A stretch of DNA of 64,000 bases from contig NZ_CP015453.1 in assembly GCF_003096095.1 (NCBI RefSeq), forward strand, positions 744,001-808,000, read 5' to 3'. A program made the position numbers and the translations under genes. Each line of letters opens with the position of its first letter. Positions within the stretch are counted from its first letter, which is position 1. Source of the DNA: Dietzia psychralcaliphila (GTDB taxonomy: Bacteria > Actinomycetota > Actinomycetes > Mycobacteriales > Mycobacteriaceae). The notes under the pieces are model-generated. The model was not told where the DNA came from and searched no databases. It worked only from the letters and a program-made list of their open reading frames with translations. Below, piece after piece: positions 55,211 to 64,000 of the stretch.

Positions 55211-56840
55211 GACCGAGACCACGCCGCCCACCGGCACGCCCCTGTCCCCGGACGAGCTCCTGGCGATCTACGACGTCCCCGGTGCGAGTGCGGCGGAGTT
55301 CCTGTGCGACCGCCACGACCCCGACGCCGTGGCCTTCACCGTGATCGACGCCGACCTGTCCGGTCGCGACATCACCTACGGCGAGCTGAAGGTCGGGAGC
55401 GAGAAGGTGGCCGCCGCCCTGGCGGCCCTCGGTGTGGGCGAGGGGGACCGGGTCGCCACGCTCATGGCCAAGTCCGCGGACCTGGTGTTCACGCTCATGG
55501 GGATCTGGCGCCTGGGCGCGGTGCACATGCCGCTGTTCACCGCGTTCGCCTGGCCCGCCATCGAGATGCGGATCACCGGCGGCGACGCCCGGGTGATCGT
55601 GTCCGACGCCGACCAGCGGGGGAAGCTCGAGAGCACGTCCGTCCCGGTGGTCGTGGCCGGGCTGGCGGACTGCCCCGGTGCCCGGGAGGGAGACCTCGAC
55701 CTCGACACGATCGTCGGCGACCAGGAGCCCGGTCGCGGCGCCGCGGTCACCGGCCCGGACGCCGGGATGGTGATGCTCTTCACCTCGGGCACCACCGGCA
55801 CCCCCAAGGGGGTCGTCGTCCCCGTCCGCGCGCTCGCCGCGTTCCACCAGTACATCGAGACCGGTCTGGACGTGCGCGCCGACGACGTGTTCTGGAACGG
55901 TGCCGATCCGGGCTGGGCGTACGGCCTCTACTACGGCATCCTCGGTCCGCTGGCGGTGGGCCGCCGCAGCCTGCTCCTCCACGCCCGATACACCCCGGAG
56001 TTGGCGTTCGCCGTCCTGCAGTACTACGGGGTCACCAACTTCGCGGCGGCGCCGACGGTCTACCGGACGATGCGCGCCAAGCGCGACATCGCGCCGGACG
56101 TGAGGCTCCGCCGGGCCTCCGCCGCCGGTGAGCCGCTCACCCCGGAGGTGATCGAGTGGTCGATCGAGCAGTTCGGTGTCGAGGTCCGGGACCAGTACGG
56201 CCAGACCGAGCACGGGATGTTCATCATCAACCCCTGGCACGACTCGCTGCGCGAGGACGTCCGTCCCGGGTCCATGGGAGTGCCGCTTCCCGGGTGGGGG
56301 TGCACCGTGCTCGCGGCCGACTCCGACGAGACCGCGCCGGTGGGGGAGCTCGGCCGCGTCGCGATCGACGTCCCCGCCAGCCCGCTCATGTGGTTCACGG
56401 GGTACCACGACGCGCCCGAGAAGACGGCCGAGCGGTTCAGCGCGGACGGCCGCTGGTACTACACGGGCGACGCGGCCAAGCTCGACGCCGACGGTCATTT
56501 CTACTTCTCCAGCCGCGACGACGACGTGATCATCATGTCCGGCTACCGGATCGGCCCGTTCGACGTGGAGTCCGTCCTGGCCAAGCACCCGGACGTGCTG
56601 GAGTCGGCGATCATCGGCGTCCCCGACGAACTGGCCGGTGAGGTACTCGAGGCGTACGTCGTGCTGCGCGAGGGTGTCGAGGGTGACGACGACAAGGCGG
56701 AGGAACTGCAGAAGTGGGTCAAGACGGAGTTCGCGGCCCACGCGTTCCCCCGGAAGGTCCACTTCGCCCGTGAGCTGCCCAAGACGCCGTCGGGCAAGAT
56801 CCAGCGGTTCCTGCTGCGCAAGGAGCGCGGGGCGAGATAG
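55197..56840 (+). CDS. Acyl-CoA synthetase (acetyl/medium-chain type)
   Basis: The 547-residue ANL enzyme has P-loop LFTSGTTGTPKGVV, NGADPGWAYGLYYGILGPL, DQYGQTEHGM, WYYTGDAAKLDADGHFYFSSRDDDVI and PKTPSGKIQRFLLR. This is the acetyl-CoA-synthetase-like/medium-chain branch, activating a short or medium acid. The start codon lies in the 26-bp palindrome, which encodes SADMSAD across the start. Likely a functional pair with the divergent dehydrogenase. Confidence 0.88.
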   Translation: MSADTTETTPPTGTPLSPDELLAIYDVPGASAAEFLCDRHDPDAVAFTVIDADLSGRDITYGELKVGSEKVAAALAALGVGEGDRVATLMAKSADLVFTLMGIWRLGAVHMPLFTAFAWPAIEMRITGGDARVIVSDADQRGKLESTSVPVVVAGLADCPGAREGDLDLDTIVGDQEPGRGAAVTGPDAGMVMLFTSGTTGTPKGVVVPVRALAAFHQYIETGLDVRADDVFWNGADPGWAYGLYYGILGPLAVGRRSLLLHARYTPELAFAVLQYYGVTNFAAAPTVYRTMRAKRDIAPDVRLRRASAAGEPLTPEVIEWSIEQFGVEVRDQYGQTEHGMFIINPWHDSLREDVRPGSMGVPLPGWGCTVLAADSDETAPVGELGRVAIDVPASPLMWFTGYHDAPEKTAERFSADGRWYYTGDAAKLDADGHFYFSSRDDDVIIMSGYRIGPFDVESVLAKHPDVLESAIIGVPDELAGEVLEAYVVLREGVEGDDDKAEELQKWVKTEFAAHAFPRKVHFARELPKTPSGKIQRFLLRKERGAR

Positions 56841-56903
56841 AGAGCGCGGAGCGGGGCTCCAACCGGGAGTTACGTACGGTCACATAAAGACGGTTCATGG
56901 GTC

Positions 56904-56909
56904 TATGCT
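56904..56909 (+). promoter_or_regulatory. -10 hexamer TATGCT, leaderless start
   Basis: TATGCT, then CGGCCG, then ATG 56916. Confidence 0.55.
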
Positions 56910-56915
56910 CGGCCG

Positions 56916-58370
56916 ATGAGAATCTCGCGAGGAGCGCGCGCCCTCGGCGCCGCCGCGCTGGCCGTCGTCGTCCCCCTCGTGTCCGCCACCGCGGCGGTGC
57001 CCGCGGCCGCGAACCCGGTGATCTCCTCCATCGCCCCGGACCCGTCGGTCCAGAGGGGAGCGGACGGCGCCTTCCACGTCTACGCGTCCTCGGACGACTG
57101 GTCGGACGGTGCCGGGTACCGGCTCGTCCCGCACTTCCGGTCCTTCGACCTGGTCGAGTGGGAGTACGTGGGGGACGCCTTCGGATCCCGTCCCTCGTGG
57201 GCACCGTCGGGGTCGTACCTGTGGGCGCCGGACGTCCACGTCGCCGACGCCGGAGCGGTCATGTACTACACGACCGGCGGGCCGGCCCCCTGTATCGGGA
57301 TGGCCACCGCGCCCGGGATCGAGGGCCCGTGGACCCACGGCGGTGCGCCGATCGTCTGCTACGGGGCCGACGCGCCCTATCGGGATCTGGATCCGATGGA
57401 CCCCGAGGTGGTGTTCACGGCCGACGGCCCGGTCATGTTCATGGGGAACTTCGAGGGGATCCACGCGGTGCGGATGAACCCAGCGGGGACAGCTCTGATC
57501 GGCGACCCCGTCCTGGTGGCCGGTACGGGCGTCGAGGCCCCCGCCATCGTCAGCCGCGAGGGCAGGACGCACTTGTTAACCAGTGCTGGACTGTGTTGCA
57601 ACGGCGAGCAGTCCCAGTACCGGGTGTTGGGTGGCCGCGCCGACGACGTGATGGGCCCGTACTCCGATCGGCAACAGCGCCCGTTGGTGCAGGGGCCGGG
57701 TTCCCCGCTGCCCGGCGACGTGATCCTCAAGGGTGACGCCGACTGGGTGGGACCGGGTCACGTCGACGTGACCACCGACGACGCGGGGCAGGACTGGATG
57801 CTCTATCACGCCGCCCCCCGCGGCAGCGCCGTGCTCCCCAACGGGGTGCAGCGGAGGTACATGATGCTCGACCGCCTGGACTGGGTCGGCGGGTGGCCCG
57901 TGGTCGGGGACGGCACCCCGTCCTCGACCCGGTCCGCCGATCCCGTCGTCTCCCTTCCCGTACGGCTCACGGCGGTGGGTGGTGCGGTGCTCCGGCCGGA
58001 CCGGGACGGACAGGTGCTCGACGCCTCGGTCCGGATGGACTCGACGGGGTCCGCCTACTCCGGCGACCTGCGCGCCGCGCTCACCGGACCCGACAAGCGC
58101 CGGGTCGCGTTGCCCGTGCTCGTCGACGGGCAGGCGCTGCCGTCCGTCCCCCAGGCCGTCGGTGCGGGTGCGACCGTGACCCGCGCGCTGACCCTGCGCC
58201 CCGCTGCCCCGATGGCCCCGGGGCGGTACGAGCTCGTCGTGTCCGTGGGCGACGCCGGCGGCCCGGCTCGCGAGCTGGCCGTGTTCGGCCTCGAGGTGGC
58301 CCCCGACGGGTCGCTCTCGATGGGCTCGGGGGCGCTCGGTTCGGCGCCGCTGGGGTCGCTCGGGGGCTGA
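56916..58370 (+). CDS. Secreted GH43-like (arabinanase-type) protein with SLG tail
   Basis: The 484-residue product has a Sec signal ending AVPAAA. Residues about 35-320 show the GH43 five-bladed propeller hallmarks: APDPSV (base Asp), WAPDVH, MDPEVVF (pKa-tuning Asp), EAPAIV (acid Glu) and VGPGHVDV (metal-site His). It may cut arabinofuranosyl or xylosyl bonds, with the organism's own arabinogalactan a possible target (inference). A C-terminal beta domain follows, and the end is SLSMGSGALGSAPLGSLGG, the same style of tail as in the surface island. No anchor is visible. Confidence 0.75.
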   Translation: MRISRGARALGAAALAVVVPLVSATAAVPAAANPVISSIAPDPSVQRGADGAFHVYASSDDWSDGAGYRLVPHFRSFDLVEWEYVGDAFGSRPSWAPSGSYLWAPDVHVADAGAVMYYTTGGPAPCIGMATAPGIEGPWTHGGAPIVCYGADAPYRDLDPMDPEVVFTADGPVMFMGNFEGIHAVRMNPAGTALIGDPVLVAGTGVEAPAIVSREGRTHLLTSAGLCCNGEQSQYRVLGGRADDVMGPYSDRQQRPLVQGPGSPLPGDVILKGDADWVGPGHVDVTTDDAGQDWMLYHAAPRGSAVLPNGVQRRYMMLDRLDWVGGWPVVGDGTPSSTRSADPVVSLPVRLTAVGGAVLRPDRDGQVLDASVRMDSTGSAYSGDLRAALTGPDKRRVALPVLVDGQALPSVPQAVGAGATVTRALTLRPAAPMAPGRYELVVSVGDAGGPARELAVFGLEVAPDGSLSMGSGALGSAPLGSLGG

Positions 58371-58462
58371 TCGGCTGACCCGCGCCGGGATCGCGTTTAC
58401 GGTGAGTACACGAATTTTCCGGGGGGCCGCTCCGGGACGCGTGGCGCGCGACGGAGAAGGCG

Positions 58463-60130
58463 ATGGCAACCGGCGACCGTGATCGGCCGAGGGGCCGGAG
58501 GATGGTCATGGCCCCCCACCTGAGCGGCCTGGACCCGGACCCGGACCGCGGCGCGGAGATCGAGCAGAAGTCGCCCGGTGAGCGCGACGGCGCCGTGCCC
58601 CGCGGCGAGTTCGTCCGCAGGGTGATCGGGACCGTCGCCGGGGTCGCGGCCGCGGTGCTGGTCTACACGGTCATGCCGGGGGACCTGGAGCACAACGCGC
58701 GACTGACCGCTGCCGTGGCGGTGCTGCTGGGGATCTGGTGGATGACCGAGTGCATCCCCATCCCCGCCACGGCGCTGGTGCCGCTCATCGCGTTCCCGGT
58801 GCTGGGTCAGGACATCTCGGTCGACGACGTCGGCGCCCAGTACGGCAACAACATCATCTTCCTGTTCATGGGCGGATTCCTCATCGCGATCGCCATGCAG
58901 AGGTGGAACCTGCACCGACGGATCGCCCTGCTGACGGTCCGGGCGATGGGCACCCGCTCGACACGGGTCATCGCCGGGTTCATGATCGCGACCGGCTTCC
59001 TGAGCATGTGGGTGTCCAACACCGCCACGGCCGTGATGATGCTGCCGATCGGCGTCTCCGTCCTCATGCTCGCCTCCGAACTGGGCGGGAACGGGTCCGG
59101 AGGGCAGGAGGACGACCCCGAGGGGTCGATGCCCCGGATGGACTCCTCGTCGGACCCGACGTCCGACGAGGTCAAGAAGGCCGTCATCCGGTCGAACTTC
59201 GGGACCGCCCTCATGTTGGGCATCGCTTACGCCGCGTCGATCGGATCGCTGGCGACGATCATCGGAACCCCGCCCAACACCCTGCTCGCCGGCTACCTCG
59301 AGAGCGAGCACGGCATCATCCTGGGTTTCGGCCGGTGGATGATGGTGGGTCTCCCACTGTCGACCGTGATGCTCCTGGTCGCCTGGTTCCTGCTCACCAA
59401 GGTGCTGTTCACGCCGGAGGTGGAGCGGATCCCCGGGGGGCGGCAACTGTTCGACGACGAGCTGCGCAGCCTCGGCCCCATCTCGTCGGGCGAGAAACGC
59501 GTCCTGGCCGTGTTCGTCGCCGCCGCCGTCGCGTGGGTGACCGTGCCGTTGGTGTGGGAGGACCCGCCCGTCTCCGACGCGGGGATCGCGTTGATCGCCG
59601 GACTCGTGCTGTTCCTGCTCCCCGCCGGCACCGCGCGTGGCGTTCGCCTGTTGACGTGGGAGGCCGCGCTCGCCCTGCCCTGGGGGGTGCTCCTGCTCTT
59701 CGGCGGCGGGCTGGCGCTGTCGGCCCAGTTCTCCGGGTCCGGGCTCACCGACTGGATCGGTGAGAAGTCCGCCGCCCTCGGTGGCCTGCCGGTCGTCCTG
59801 CTGGTCGTCGTCGCCGCCGGCGGGGTCCTCATCCTGACCGAACTGACCAGCAACACCGCGACCGCTGCGACGTTCCTGCCGGTCGCGGGTGGGGTGGCGC
59901 TGGGTCTCGGGCTCGACCCGATGCTGCTGGCGGTCCCGGTCGCCCTGGCCGCCACCTGCGCGTTCATGCTGCCGGTGGCGACCCCGCCCAACGCCATCGC
60001 GTACGGATCCGGATACGTGACGATCGGCCAGATGATCCGCGGCGGGGTGTGGCTCAACCTCGTGGGGATCGTGCTCATCACGCTCGTCACCATGACCCTC
60101 CTGGTGTGGGTGTTCGGACTGACCTCCTGA
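58463..60130 (+). CDS. DASS/SLC13 sodium-coupled anion transporter
   Basis: The 555-residue membrane protein has the paired sodium/substrate motifs SNTATAVMMLPIG and TSNTATAATFLPV, plus TPPNTLLAGY and TPPNAIAYGSGY, and about a dozen helices. It carries dicarboxylates, citrate or sulfate. An acidic Ser/Asp loop lies between helices near residue 215. ATG 58463 with GGAGAAGG upstream; MVMAPHLSG (58502 on) is an alternative internal start. Confidence 0.9.
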   Translation: MATGDRDRPRGRRMVMAPHLSGLDPDPDRGAEIEQKSPGERDGAVPRGEFVRRVIGTVAGVAAAVLVYTVMPGDLEHNARLTAAVAVLLGIWWMTECIPIPATALVPLIAFPVLGQDISVDDVGAQYGNNIIFLFMGGFLIAIAMQRWNLHRRIALLTVRAMGTRSTRVIAGFMIATGFLSMWVSNTATAVMMLPIGVSVLMLASELGGNGSGGQEDDPEGSMPRMDSSSDPTSDEVKKAVIRSNFGTALMLGIAYAASIGSLATIIGTPPNTLLAGYLESEHGIILGFGRWMMVGLPLSTVMLLVAWFLLTKVLFTPEVERIPGGRQLFDDELRSLGPISSGEKRVLAVFVAAAVAWVTVPLVWEDPPVSDAGIALIAGLVLFLLPAGTARGVRLLTWEAALALPWGVLLLFGGGLALSAQFSGSGLTDWIGEKSAALGGLPVVLLVVVAAGGVLILTELTSNTATAATFLPVAGGVALGLGLDPMLLAVPVALAATCAFMLPVATPPNAIAYGSGYVTIGQMIRGGVWLNLVGIVLITLVTMTLLVWVFGLTS

Positions 60131-60139
60131 CGGGGGCGA

Positions 60140-60145
60140 TAGCGT
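60140..60145 (+). promoter_or_regulatory. -10 hexamer TAGCGT, leaderless start
   Basis: TAGCGT, then CGGGGGC, then ATG 60153. Confidence 0.5.
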
Positions 60146-60152
60146 CGGGGGC

Positions 60153-61346
60153 ATGAGCGTCGCGCGTACCCCCTCTCTCAGGTCGGCCGTCGAGCCGTTC
60201 CACGTCATGAGTGTCCTGGCCGCGGCGGCGCGGCGTCAGGAGACCCACGGCGACGTGATCTCCCTGTGTGCCGGGCAGCCCTCGACCCCGGCGCCCGGGC
60301 CGGTGCTGGAGGCCGCACGGCGCGCGGTGGACGGCGAGATCCTCGGCTACACCGAGGCGATCGGAATCCGACCGCTCCGGGAGGCGATCGCGGACCACCA
60401 CCGGCGGGTGGACGGTGTCGAGGTGACCGCCGACGACGTCGTCGTCACCACCGGGTCGTCCGGCGGATTCACGGTGCTCTTCCTGGCCGCGTTCGATCCC
60501 GGGGACACCGTCGTCATGGCCCGCCCCGGGTACCCCGCCTACCGCAACACCCTCCAGGCCCTGGGCTGCCGCGTCCACGAGATCGCCTGCGGCCCCGGGA
60601 CCCGGTACCAACCCACGGTCGCGCAGCTCGAGGCGGTCACGGTGGAGCTGGGCCACCCACCCGCCGGCCTCATCGTGGCCAGTCCCGCCAACCCGACCGG
60701 GACGATCATCGACGCCGCCGAGCTCGCCGCCCTCGCGCGCTGGTGCGAGGCCAACGGCACGTTGCTGGTCAGCGACGAGATCTACCACGGCGTCACCTAC
60801 GGCCGGGAGTGCGCGAGCGCATGGCGGACGAGCCGCGAGTCCGTGGTGATGGGCTCGGTGTCCAAATACTTCTCCATGACCGGCTGGCGGATCGGGTGGA
60901 TGCTGCTGCCGCGGTACCTGGGCGCCCCCGTGGACCGGCTCATCGGCAACCTCACCATCTGCCCGCCCGCGCACGCCCAGTTCGCCGCCGTCGCCGCGTT
61001 CACCGAGGACTCGGCAGGCGAGCTCGACTCACACGTGGAGCGGTACGCCCGGAACCGCGAGCTCGTGCTGCGCCGACTCGCCGGACTCGGGGTGGGGGAG
61101 ACCGCACCTCCCGACGGAGCCTTCTACACCTACTTCGACGTCTCGCAGTGGACCGACGACTCGGTGGCGTGGTGCGCGGAGATCCTCGAACGCACGGGGG
61201 TCGCGCTGACACCCGGCGTCGACTTCGACACCGTCGATGGTCGGCACACGGTGCGCCTGAGCTTCGCCGGGGACACCGCCGAGATCGCCGAGGCGATGGA
61301 CCGACTGGAGGCCGTACTGGTCCCGCGTCAGCCGCCCACGGGTTAA
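60153..61346 (+). CDS. Class I/II PLP aminotransferase
   Basis: The 397-residue fold-type I enzyme has SLCAGQPSTPAP, TTGSSGGFTVLFLAAF, RPGYPAYRN, SPANPTGTIID, SDEIYHGVTYG and the PLP lysine in GSVSKYFSMTGWRIGW. It resembles aspartate/aromatic or MalY/PatA-type transaminases; substrate undetermined. Beside the small ORF and purB. Confidence 0.88.
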   Translation: MSVARTPSLRSAVEPFHVMSVLAAAARRQETHGDVISLCAGQPSTPAPGPVLEAARRAVDGEILGYTEAIGIRPLREAIADHHRRVDGVEVTADDVVVTTGSSGGFTVLFLAAFDPGDTVVMARPGYPAYRNTLQALGCRVHEIACGPGTRYQPTVAQLEAVTVELGHPPAGLIVASPANPTGTIIDAAELAALARWCEANGTLLVSDEIYHGVTYGRECASAWRTSRESVVMGSVSKYFSMTGWRIGWMLLPRYLGAPVDRLIGNLTICPPAHAQFAAVAAFTEDSAGELDSHVERYARNRELVLRRLAGLGVGETAPPDGAFYTYFDVSQWTDDSVAWCAEILERTGVALTPGVDFDTVDGRHTVRLSFAGDTAEIAEAMDRLEAVLVPRQPPTG

Positions 61347-61349
61347 CGT
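61344..61349 (+). promoter_or_regulatory. -10 hexamer TAACGT before the 47-residue ORF
   Basis: TAACGT, then CGGCGC, then ATG 61356; the same spacing as at verified-looking genes here, supporting a real small gene. Confidence 0.5.
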
Positions 61350-61355
61350 CGGCGC

Positions 61356-61499
61356 ATGGGTTCCGCCGAGATCATCACCACCATCGTCTACATCACCCGC
61401 CCGTGGCTGTTGCTCGAGGCGCCGCTGACGGTGGATCAGGTCTACCTCAACGCGCGCGAGATCCTCGCCGGGTCCACCGGCGGCTCGATGATCTCCTGA
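61356..61499 (+). CDS. Small 47-residue ORF between aminotransferase and purB
   Basis: MGSAEIITTIVYITRPWLL starts a 47-residue product with one hydrophobic stretch, and LTVDQVYLNAREILAG in the second half. It fills the gap between genes, has a leaderless-type hexamer, and uses GC-rich codons like its neighbours. I recognise no family. It ends 21 bp before purB. Confidence 0.5.
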   Translation: MGSAEIITTIVYITRPWLLLEAPLTVDQVYLNAREILAGSTGGSMIS

Positions 61500-61520
61500 C
61501 CGGGCTGCGATACTGGGGGC

Positions 61521-62978
61521 GTGACCGCCCAGAACGCCGTACCCGCCCGGGCCACCAAGCCCCGGATCTCCAACGTCCTCGCCTCGCGCTACGCGAGCGC
61601 CGACCTGGCCACTCTGTGGTCCGCCGAGCACAAGATCGTGCTCGAGCGGCAGCTGTGGATCGCCGTCCTGCGCGCTCAGCGTGATCTGGGAGTCACCGTT
61701 CCCGACGGTGTGATCGAGGCCTACGAGGCCGTGATCGATCGCGTGGACCTGGCGTCGATCGCCGAGCGCGAGCGGGTGACCCGGCACGATGTCAAGGCCC
61801 GGATCGAGGAGTTCAACGCCCTCGCCGGACACGAGCAGATCCACAAGGGAATGACGAGCCGGGACCTCACCGAGAACGTCGAGCAGCTCCAGGTGATCCG
61901 CTCCCTCGAGTTGGTCCGCGACCGCGGGGTGGCAGCGGTTCGCCGGTTGGCCGAGCACGCGGTGGCGCACCGCGACCAGGTGATGGCCGGCCGCAGCCAC
62001 AACGTCGCCGCGCAGGCCACCACCCTGGGCAAGCGCTTCGCCTCCGCGGCCGATGAGCTGCTGTTGGCGCTCGAGCGGGTCGACTCACTGATGGAGCGGT
62101 ACCCCCTGCGCGGTATCAAGGGCCCGATGGGCACCGCGCAGGACATGCTCGACCTGCTCGGGGGCGACGCCGGGAAGATGTCGGAGCTCGAGAGCCGCAT
62201 CGCCGGGCACCTGGGCTTCTCCCGGACCCTGGACTCGGTCGGCCAGGTGTACCCGCGGTCCCTCGACCACGAGGTCGTCTCCGCGCTGGTCCAGTTGGGC
62301 GCCGGCCCGTCCTCGCTGGCCCACACGATCCGGCTGATGGCCGGACACGAGCTGGTCACCGAGGGTTTCCAGCCCGGCCAGGTCGGGTCGTCGGCGATGC
62401 CGCACAAGATGAACACCCGGTCCTGCGAGCGGGTCAACGGGCTCCAGGTGGTCCTCCGCGGGTACGGCTCCATGGCCGCCGAGCTCGCCGGCGCGCAGTG
62501 GAACGAGGGCGACGTCTTCTGCTCGGTGGTGCGTCGTGTCGCTCTGCCGGATGCGTTCTTCGCGCTGGACGGCATGTTCGAGACCTTCCTGACGGTCCTC
62601 GACGAGTTCGGCGCCTACCCCGCGGTGATCGACAAGGAGCTCCAGCGCTACCTGCCGTTCCTCGCCACCACCAAGGTCCTCATGGCCGCCGTGCGGGCAG
62701 GAGTCGGCCGCGAGGTCGCGCACGAGGCGATCAAGGAGAACGCGGTCGCGGTGGCGCTGGCGATGCGGGAGGAGGGGCGTGAGCCCGACCTGCTGGACCG
62801 GTTGGCGGCGGACGACCGGTTGCCGCTGGACCGCTCGGCGCTCGACGCGGCCCTGGCCGACCGCGCGGCGTTCGTCGGTGCGGCGGGGGACCAGGTCGAC
62901 GCGGTGGTCGCGAGAGTCGAGGCCCTGGTGGGCCGCCACCCGGAGGCCGCCGGCTACACGCCGGGTTCGATCCTCTAG
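61521..62978 (+). CDS. purB: Adenylosuccinate lyase PurB
   Basis: The 485-residue fumarase-superfamily lyase has GMTSRDLTENVEQLQ, AGRSHNVAAQATTLGKR, GIKGPMGTAQD and the signature SSAMPHKMNTRSCER. It acts twice in purine synthesis. GTG 61521 is 6 bp after GATACT, a near-match hexamer, so it may be leaderless. PurD and PurB are near neighbours in M. tuberculosis too. Confidence 0.95.
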   Translation: MTAQNAVPARATKPRISNVLASRYASADLATLWSAEHKIVLERQLWIAVLRAQRDLGVTVPDGVIEAYEAVIDRVDLASIAERERVTRHDVKARIEEFNALAGHEQIHKGMTSRDLTENVEQLQVIRSLELVRDRGVAAVRRLAEHAVAHRDQVMAGRSHNVAAQATTLGKRFASAADELLLALERVDSLMERYPLRGIKGPMGTAQDMLDLLGGDAGKMSELESRIAGHLGFSRTLDSVGQVYPRSLDHEVVSALVQLGAGPSSLAHTIRLMAGHELVTEGFQPGQVGSSAMPHKMNTRSCERVNGLQVVLRGYGSMAAELAGAQWNEGDVFCSVVRRVALPDAFFALDGMFETFLTVLDEFGAYPAVIDKELQRYLPFLATTKVLMAAVRAGVGREVAHEAIKENAVAVALAMREEGREPDLLDRLAADDRLPLDRSALDAALADRAAFVGAAGDQVDAVVARVEALVGRHPEAAGYTPGSIL

Positions 62979-63054
62979 AGCGTGCCCTCAGCGCCGTGAC
63001 CAGGTGACGCGGGGCGACGCGGGCGACGCGGTCCAGCTGTGTCGAGCCGGCCGC

Positions 63055-63711
63055 TCACCGGCCGCCGGCGACCCCCGTCCGGTAGGCCCACACCACGGTC
63101 TGCAACCGGTCCCTGGTCCCGAGCTTGGTCATGGCGCGCCCCAGGTGCGACTTCACGGTCGACGGCTCGACGTGGAGGGCGGCGGCGATCTCGGCGTTGG
63201 ACATGCCGTCGGCGAGAAGCCGGACGATGTCGCGTTCGCGGGGGGTGAGGGGGCCGGCCGCCTCCACCGGGTCTGGGGCGGGGCGCCGGCGGGCGAACTC
63301 GGCGATCACGCGGCGGGTCACGGCCTGGTCGACCATTCCCTCACCGTGGGCGAGGCGGCGGATGGCGTGGGCGAGGTCCGAGGGGTCGCAGTCCTTGAGG
63401 ATGAACCCGCTGGCCCCGGCCTCGAGGGCCCCGAACACGTAGTCGTCGAGGTCGAAGGTCGTCACGACGAGCACCGCGGGCAGGTCGCCGTCCCGTTCGG
63501 CGACGATCCGCCGGGTGGCGGTCAGTCCGTCGCCTCCGGGCATCCGCACGTCCATACACACGACGTCGGGCCTGGTGCGACGCACCATCGTGACGGCCTC
63601 CGGACCACTGGCCGACTCCCCGACCACGTCGAGGTCCGCGGCCTCCTCCAGCAGTACCCGGAACCCGGCCCGCACCACCGCCTGGTCGTCGACCAGTGCC
63701 ACCCGGATCAT
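63055..63711 (-). CDS. NarL/LuxR-type response regulator
   Basis: The 218-residue regulator has the receiver acids VALVDDQ, phospho-acceptor Asp in CMDVRMPGG, VVTTF and the Lys in FILKD, then a LuxR HTH (LTPRERDIVRLLADGMSNAEIA). ATG 63711 overlaps the kinase stop by ATGA. Its partner is the kinase cut by the window edge. Confidence 0.92.
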   Translation of the reverse strand: MIRVALVDDQAVVRAGFRVLLEEAADLDVVGESASGPEAVTMVRRTRPDVVCMDVRMPGGDGLTATRRIVAERDGDLPAVLVVTTFDLDDYVFGALEAGASGFILKDCDPSDLAHAIRRLAHGEGMVDQAVTRRVIAEFARRRPAPDPVEAAGPLTPRERDIVRLLADGMSNAEIAAALHVEPSTVKSHLGRAMTKLGTRDRLQTVVWAYRTGVAGGR

Positions 63712-64000
63712 GCGCGTCCCCCGCCATCGGTGGCCACGGGGACCCGCAGGCGCACCCGCCACCCGCCGTCGTCGGTCCCGCCCACGTCGAGGGTCCCCCC
63801 GACGAGGGCGGCGCGTTCCCGCATGACTGCCAGTCCGGCCCCGCCGTGAGGCCCACGAGCCGGTGCCGACCCCTCGGGGGCCGGGCCGTTGTGCACCTCG
63901 AGCATCACCCCGTGGGCCTCGTAGGTGACCCGCACCGTCACGTCCGCGCCGCCCGCGTGCTGCCGGGCGTTCGTCACAGCCTGCTGCGCGACCCGGAACA
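63708..64000 (-). CDS. Sensor histidine kinase, C-terminal part (cut by window edge)
   Basis: The last 97 residues of a NarX/DesK-type kinase are present: the N-box FRVAQQAVTNARQHA at the edge, then VRVTYEAHGVMLEVHNGP (G1 region, with N replacing the usual D) and GLAVMRERAALVGGTLDVG. The upstream part lies right of the window. It would phosphorylate the adjacent regulator. Confidence 0.9.
   Translation of the reverse strand, partial: FRVAQQAVTNARQHAGGADVTVRVTYEAHGVMLEVHNGPAPEGSAPARGPHGGAGLAVMRERAALVGGTLDVGGTDDGGWRVRLRVPVATDGGGRA

Overview
The window is a high-GC actinobacterial chromosome segment. Gene content and order point to Mycobacteriales: a mce4 operon, KstR-type operators, and a cholesterol side-chain gene order that closely follows Mycobacterium tuberculosis from fadA5/cyp125 through ltp3/ltp4, echA19/fadD19, fadD17/fadE27/fadE26 and mce4 to otsA. 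The genus is inferred, with Dietzia as a plausible guess from the gene mix; no rRNA is present to test it.

Region 1 (1-12,200) and region 3 (24,600-46,400) form a steroid/cholesterol catabolic block. It comprises FadA5 (partial at the left edge), Cyp125, Ltp3/Ltp4 with an OB-fold partner, an Rv3520c-like flavin oxidoreductase, four acyl-CoA synthetases or dehydrogenase partners (a FadD, FadD19, FadD17, FadE26/FadE27), EchA19, a ferredoxin, a ChsB1/Hsd4A-like dehydrogenase, and the ten-gene Mce4 importer operon with its accessory proteins. Seven copies of a GAAC-N2-GTTC-TA palindrome sit in the promoters of this block. In most of them the final TA also begins the -10 hexamer.

Inside region 1, a gene for an AbiEi/DUF559-type protein (3399-4358) is flanked by two divergent copies of a composite repeat. 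Each is built from 21-bp modules around a 59-bp core, and the two are in opposite orientation.

Region 2 (12,300-24,600) is an accessory cell-surface island between the two steroid blocks. It encodes two SipW/ER-type signal peptidases (Ser-His dyad) interleaved with three or four small proteins carrying the alternate SipW-type signal, a Thr/Pro-rich stalk protein, and two large secreted Ig-repeat proteins with a nearly identical N-terminal domain. Several of these end in a Gly/Ser-rich tail with the sequence SLG. The same tail ends a GH43-like secreted protein 34 kb away. No sortase or LPXTG motif is visible. I regard this as the best candidate for an undescribed system.

Region 4 (46,400-64,000) is mostly housekeeping: otsA, a ThrE-type exporter, tRNA-Thr, two NTF2-like proteins, a HIT protein, a TetR regulator, purD, idi, an acyl-CoA dehydrogenase divergent from an acyl-CoA synthetase whose start codon lies inside a perfect 26-bp palindrome, the GH43-like protein, a DASS transporter, an aminotransferase, a 47-residue small ORF, purB, and the start of a two-component system cut by the right edge. 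Many genes have a TAnnnT hexamer 6-7 bp before the start codon, which suggests frequent leaderless transcription; this was used to choose several starts.
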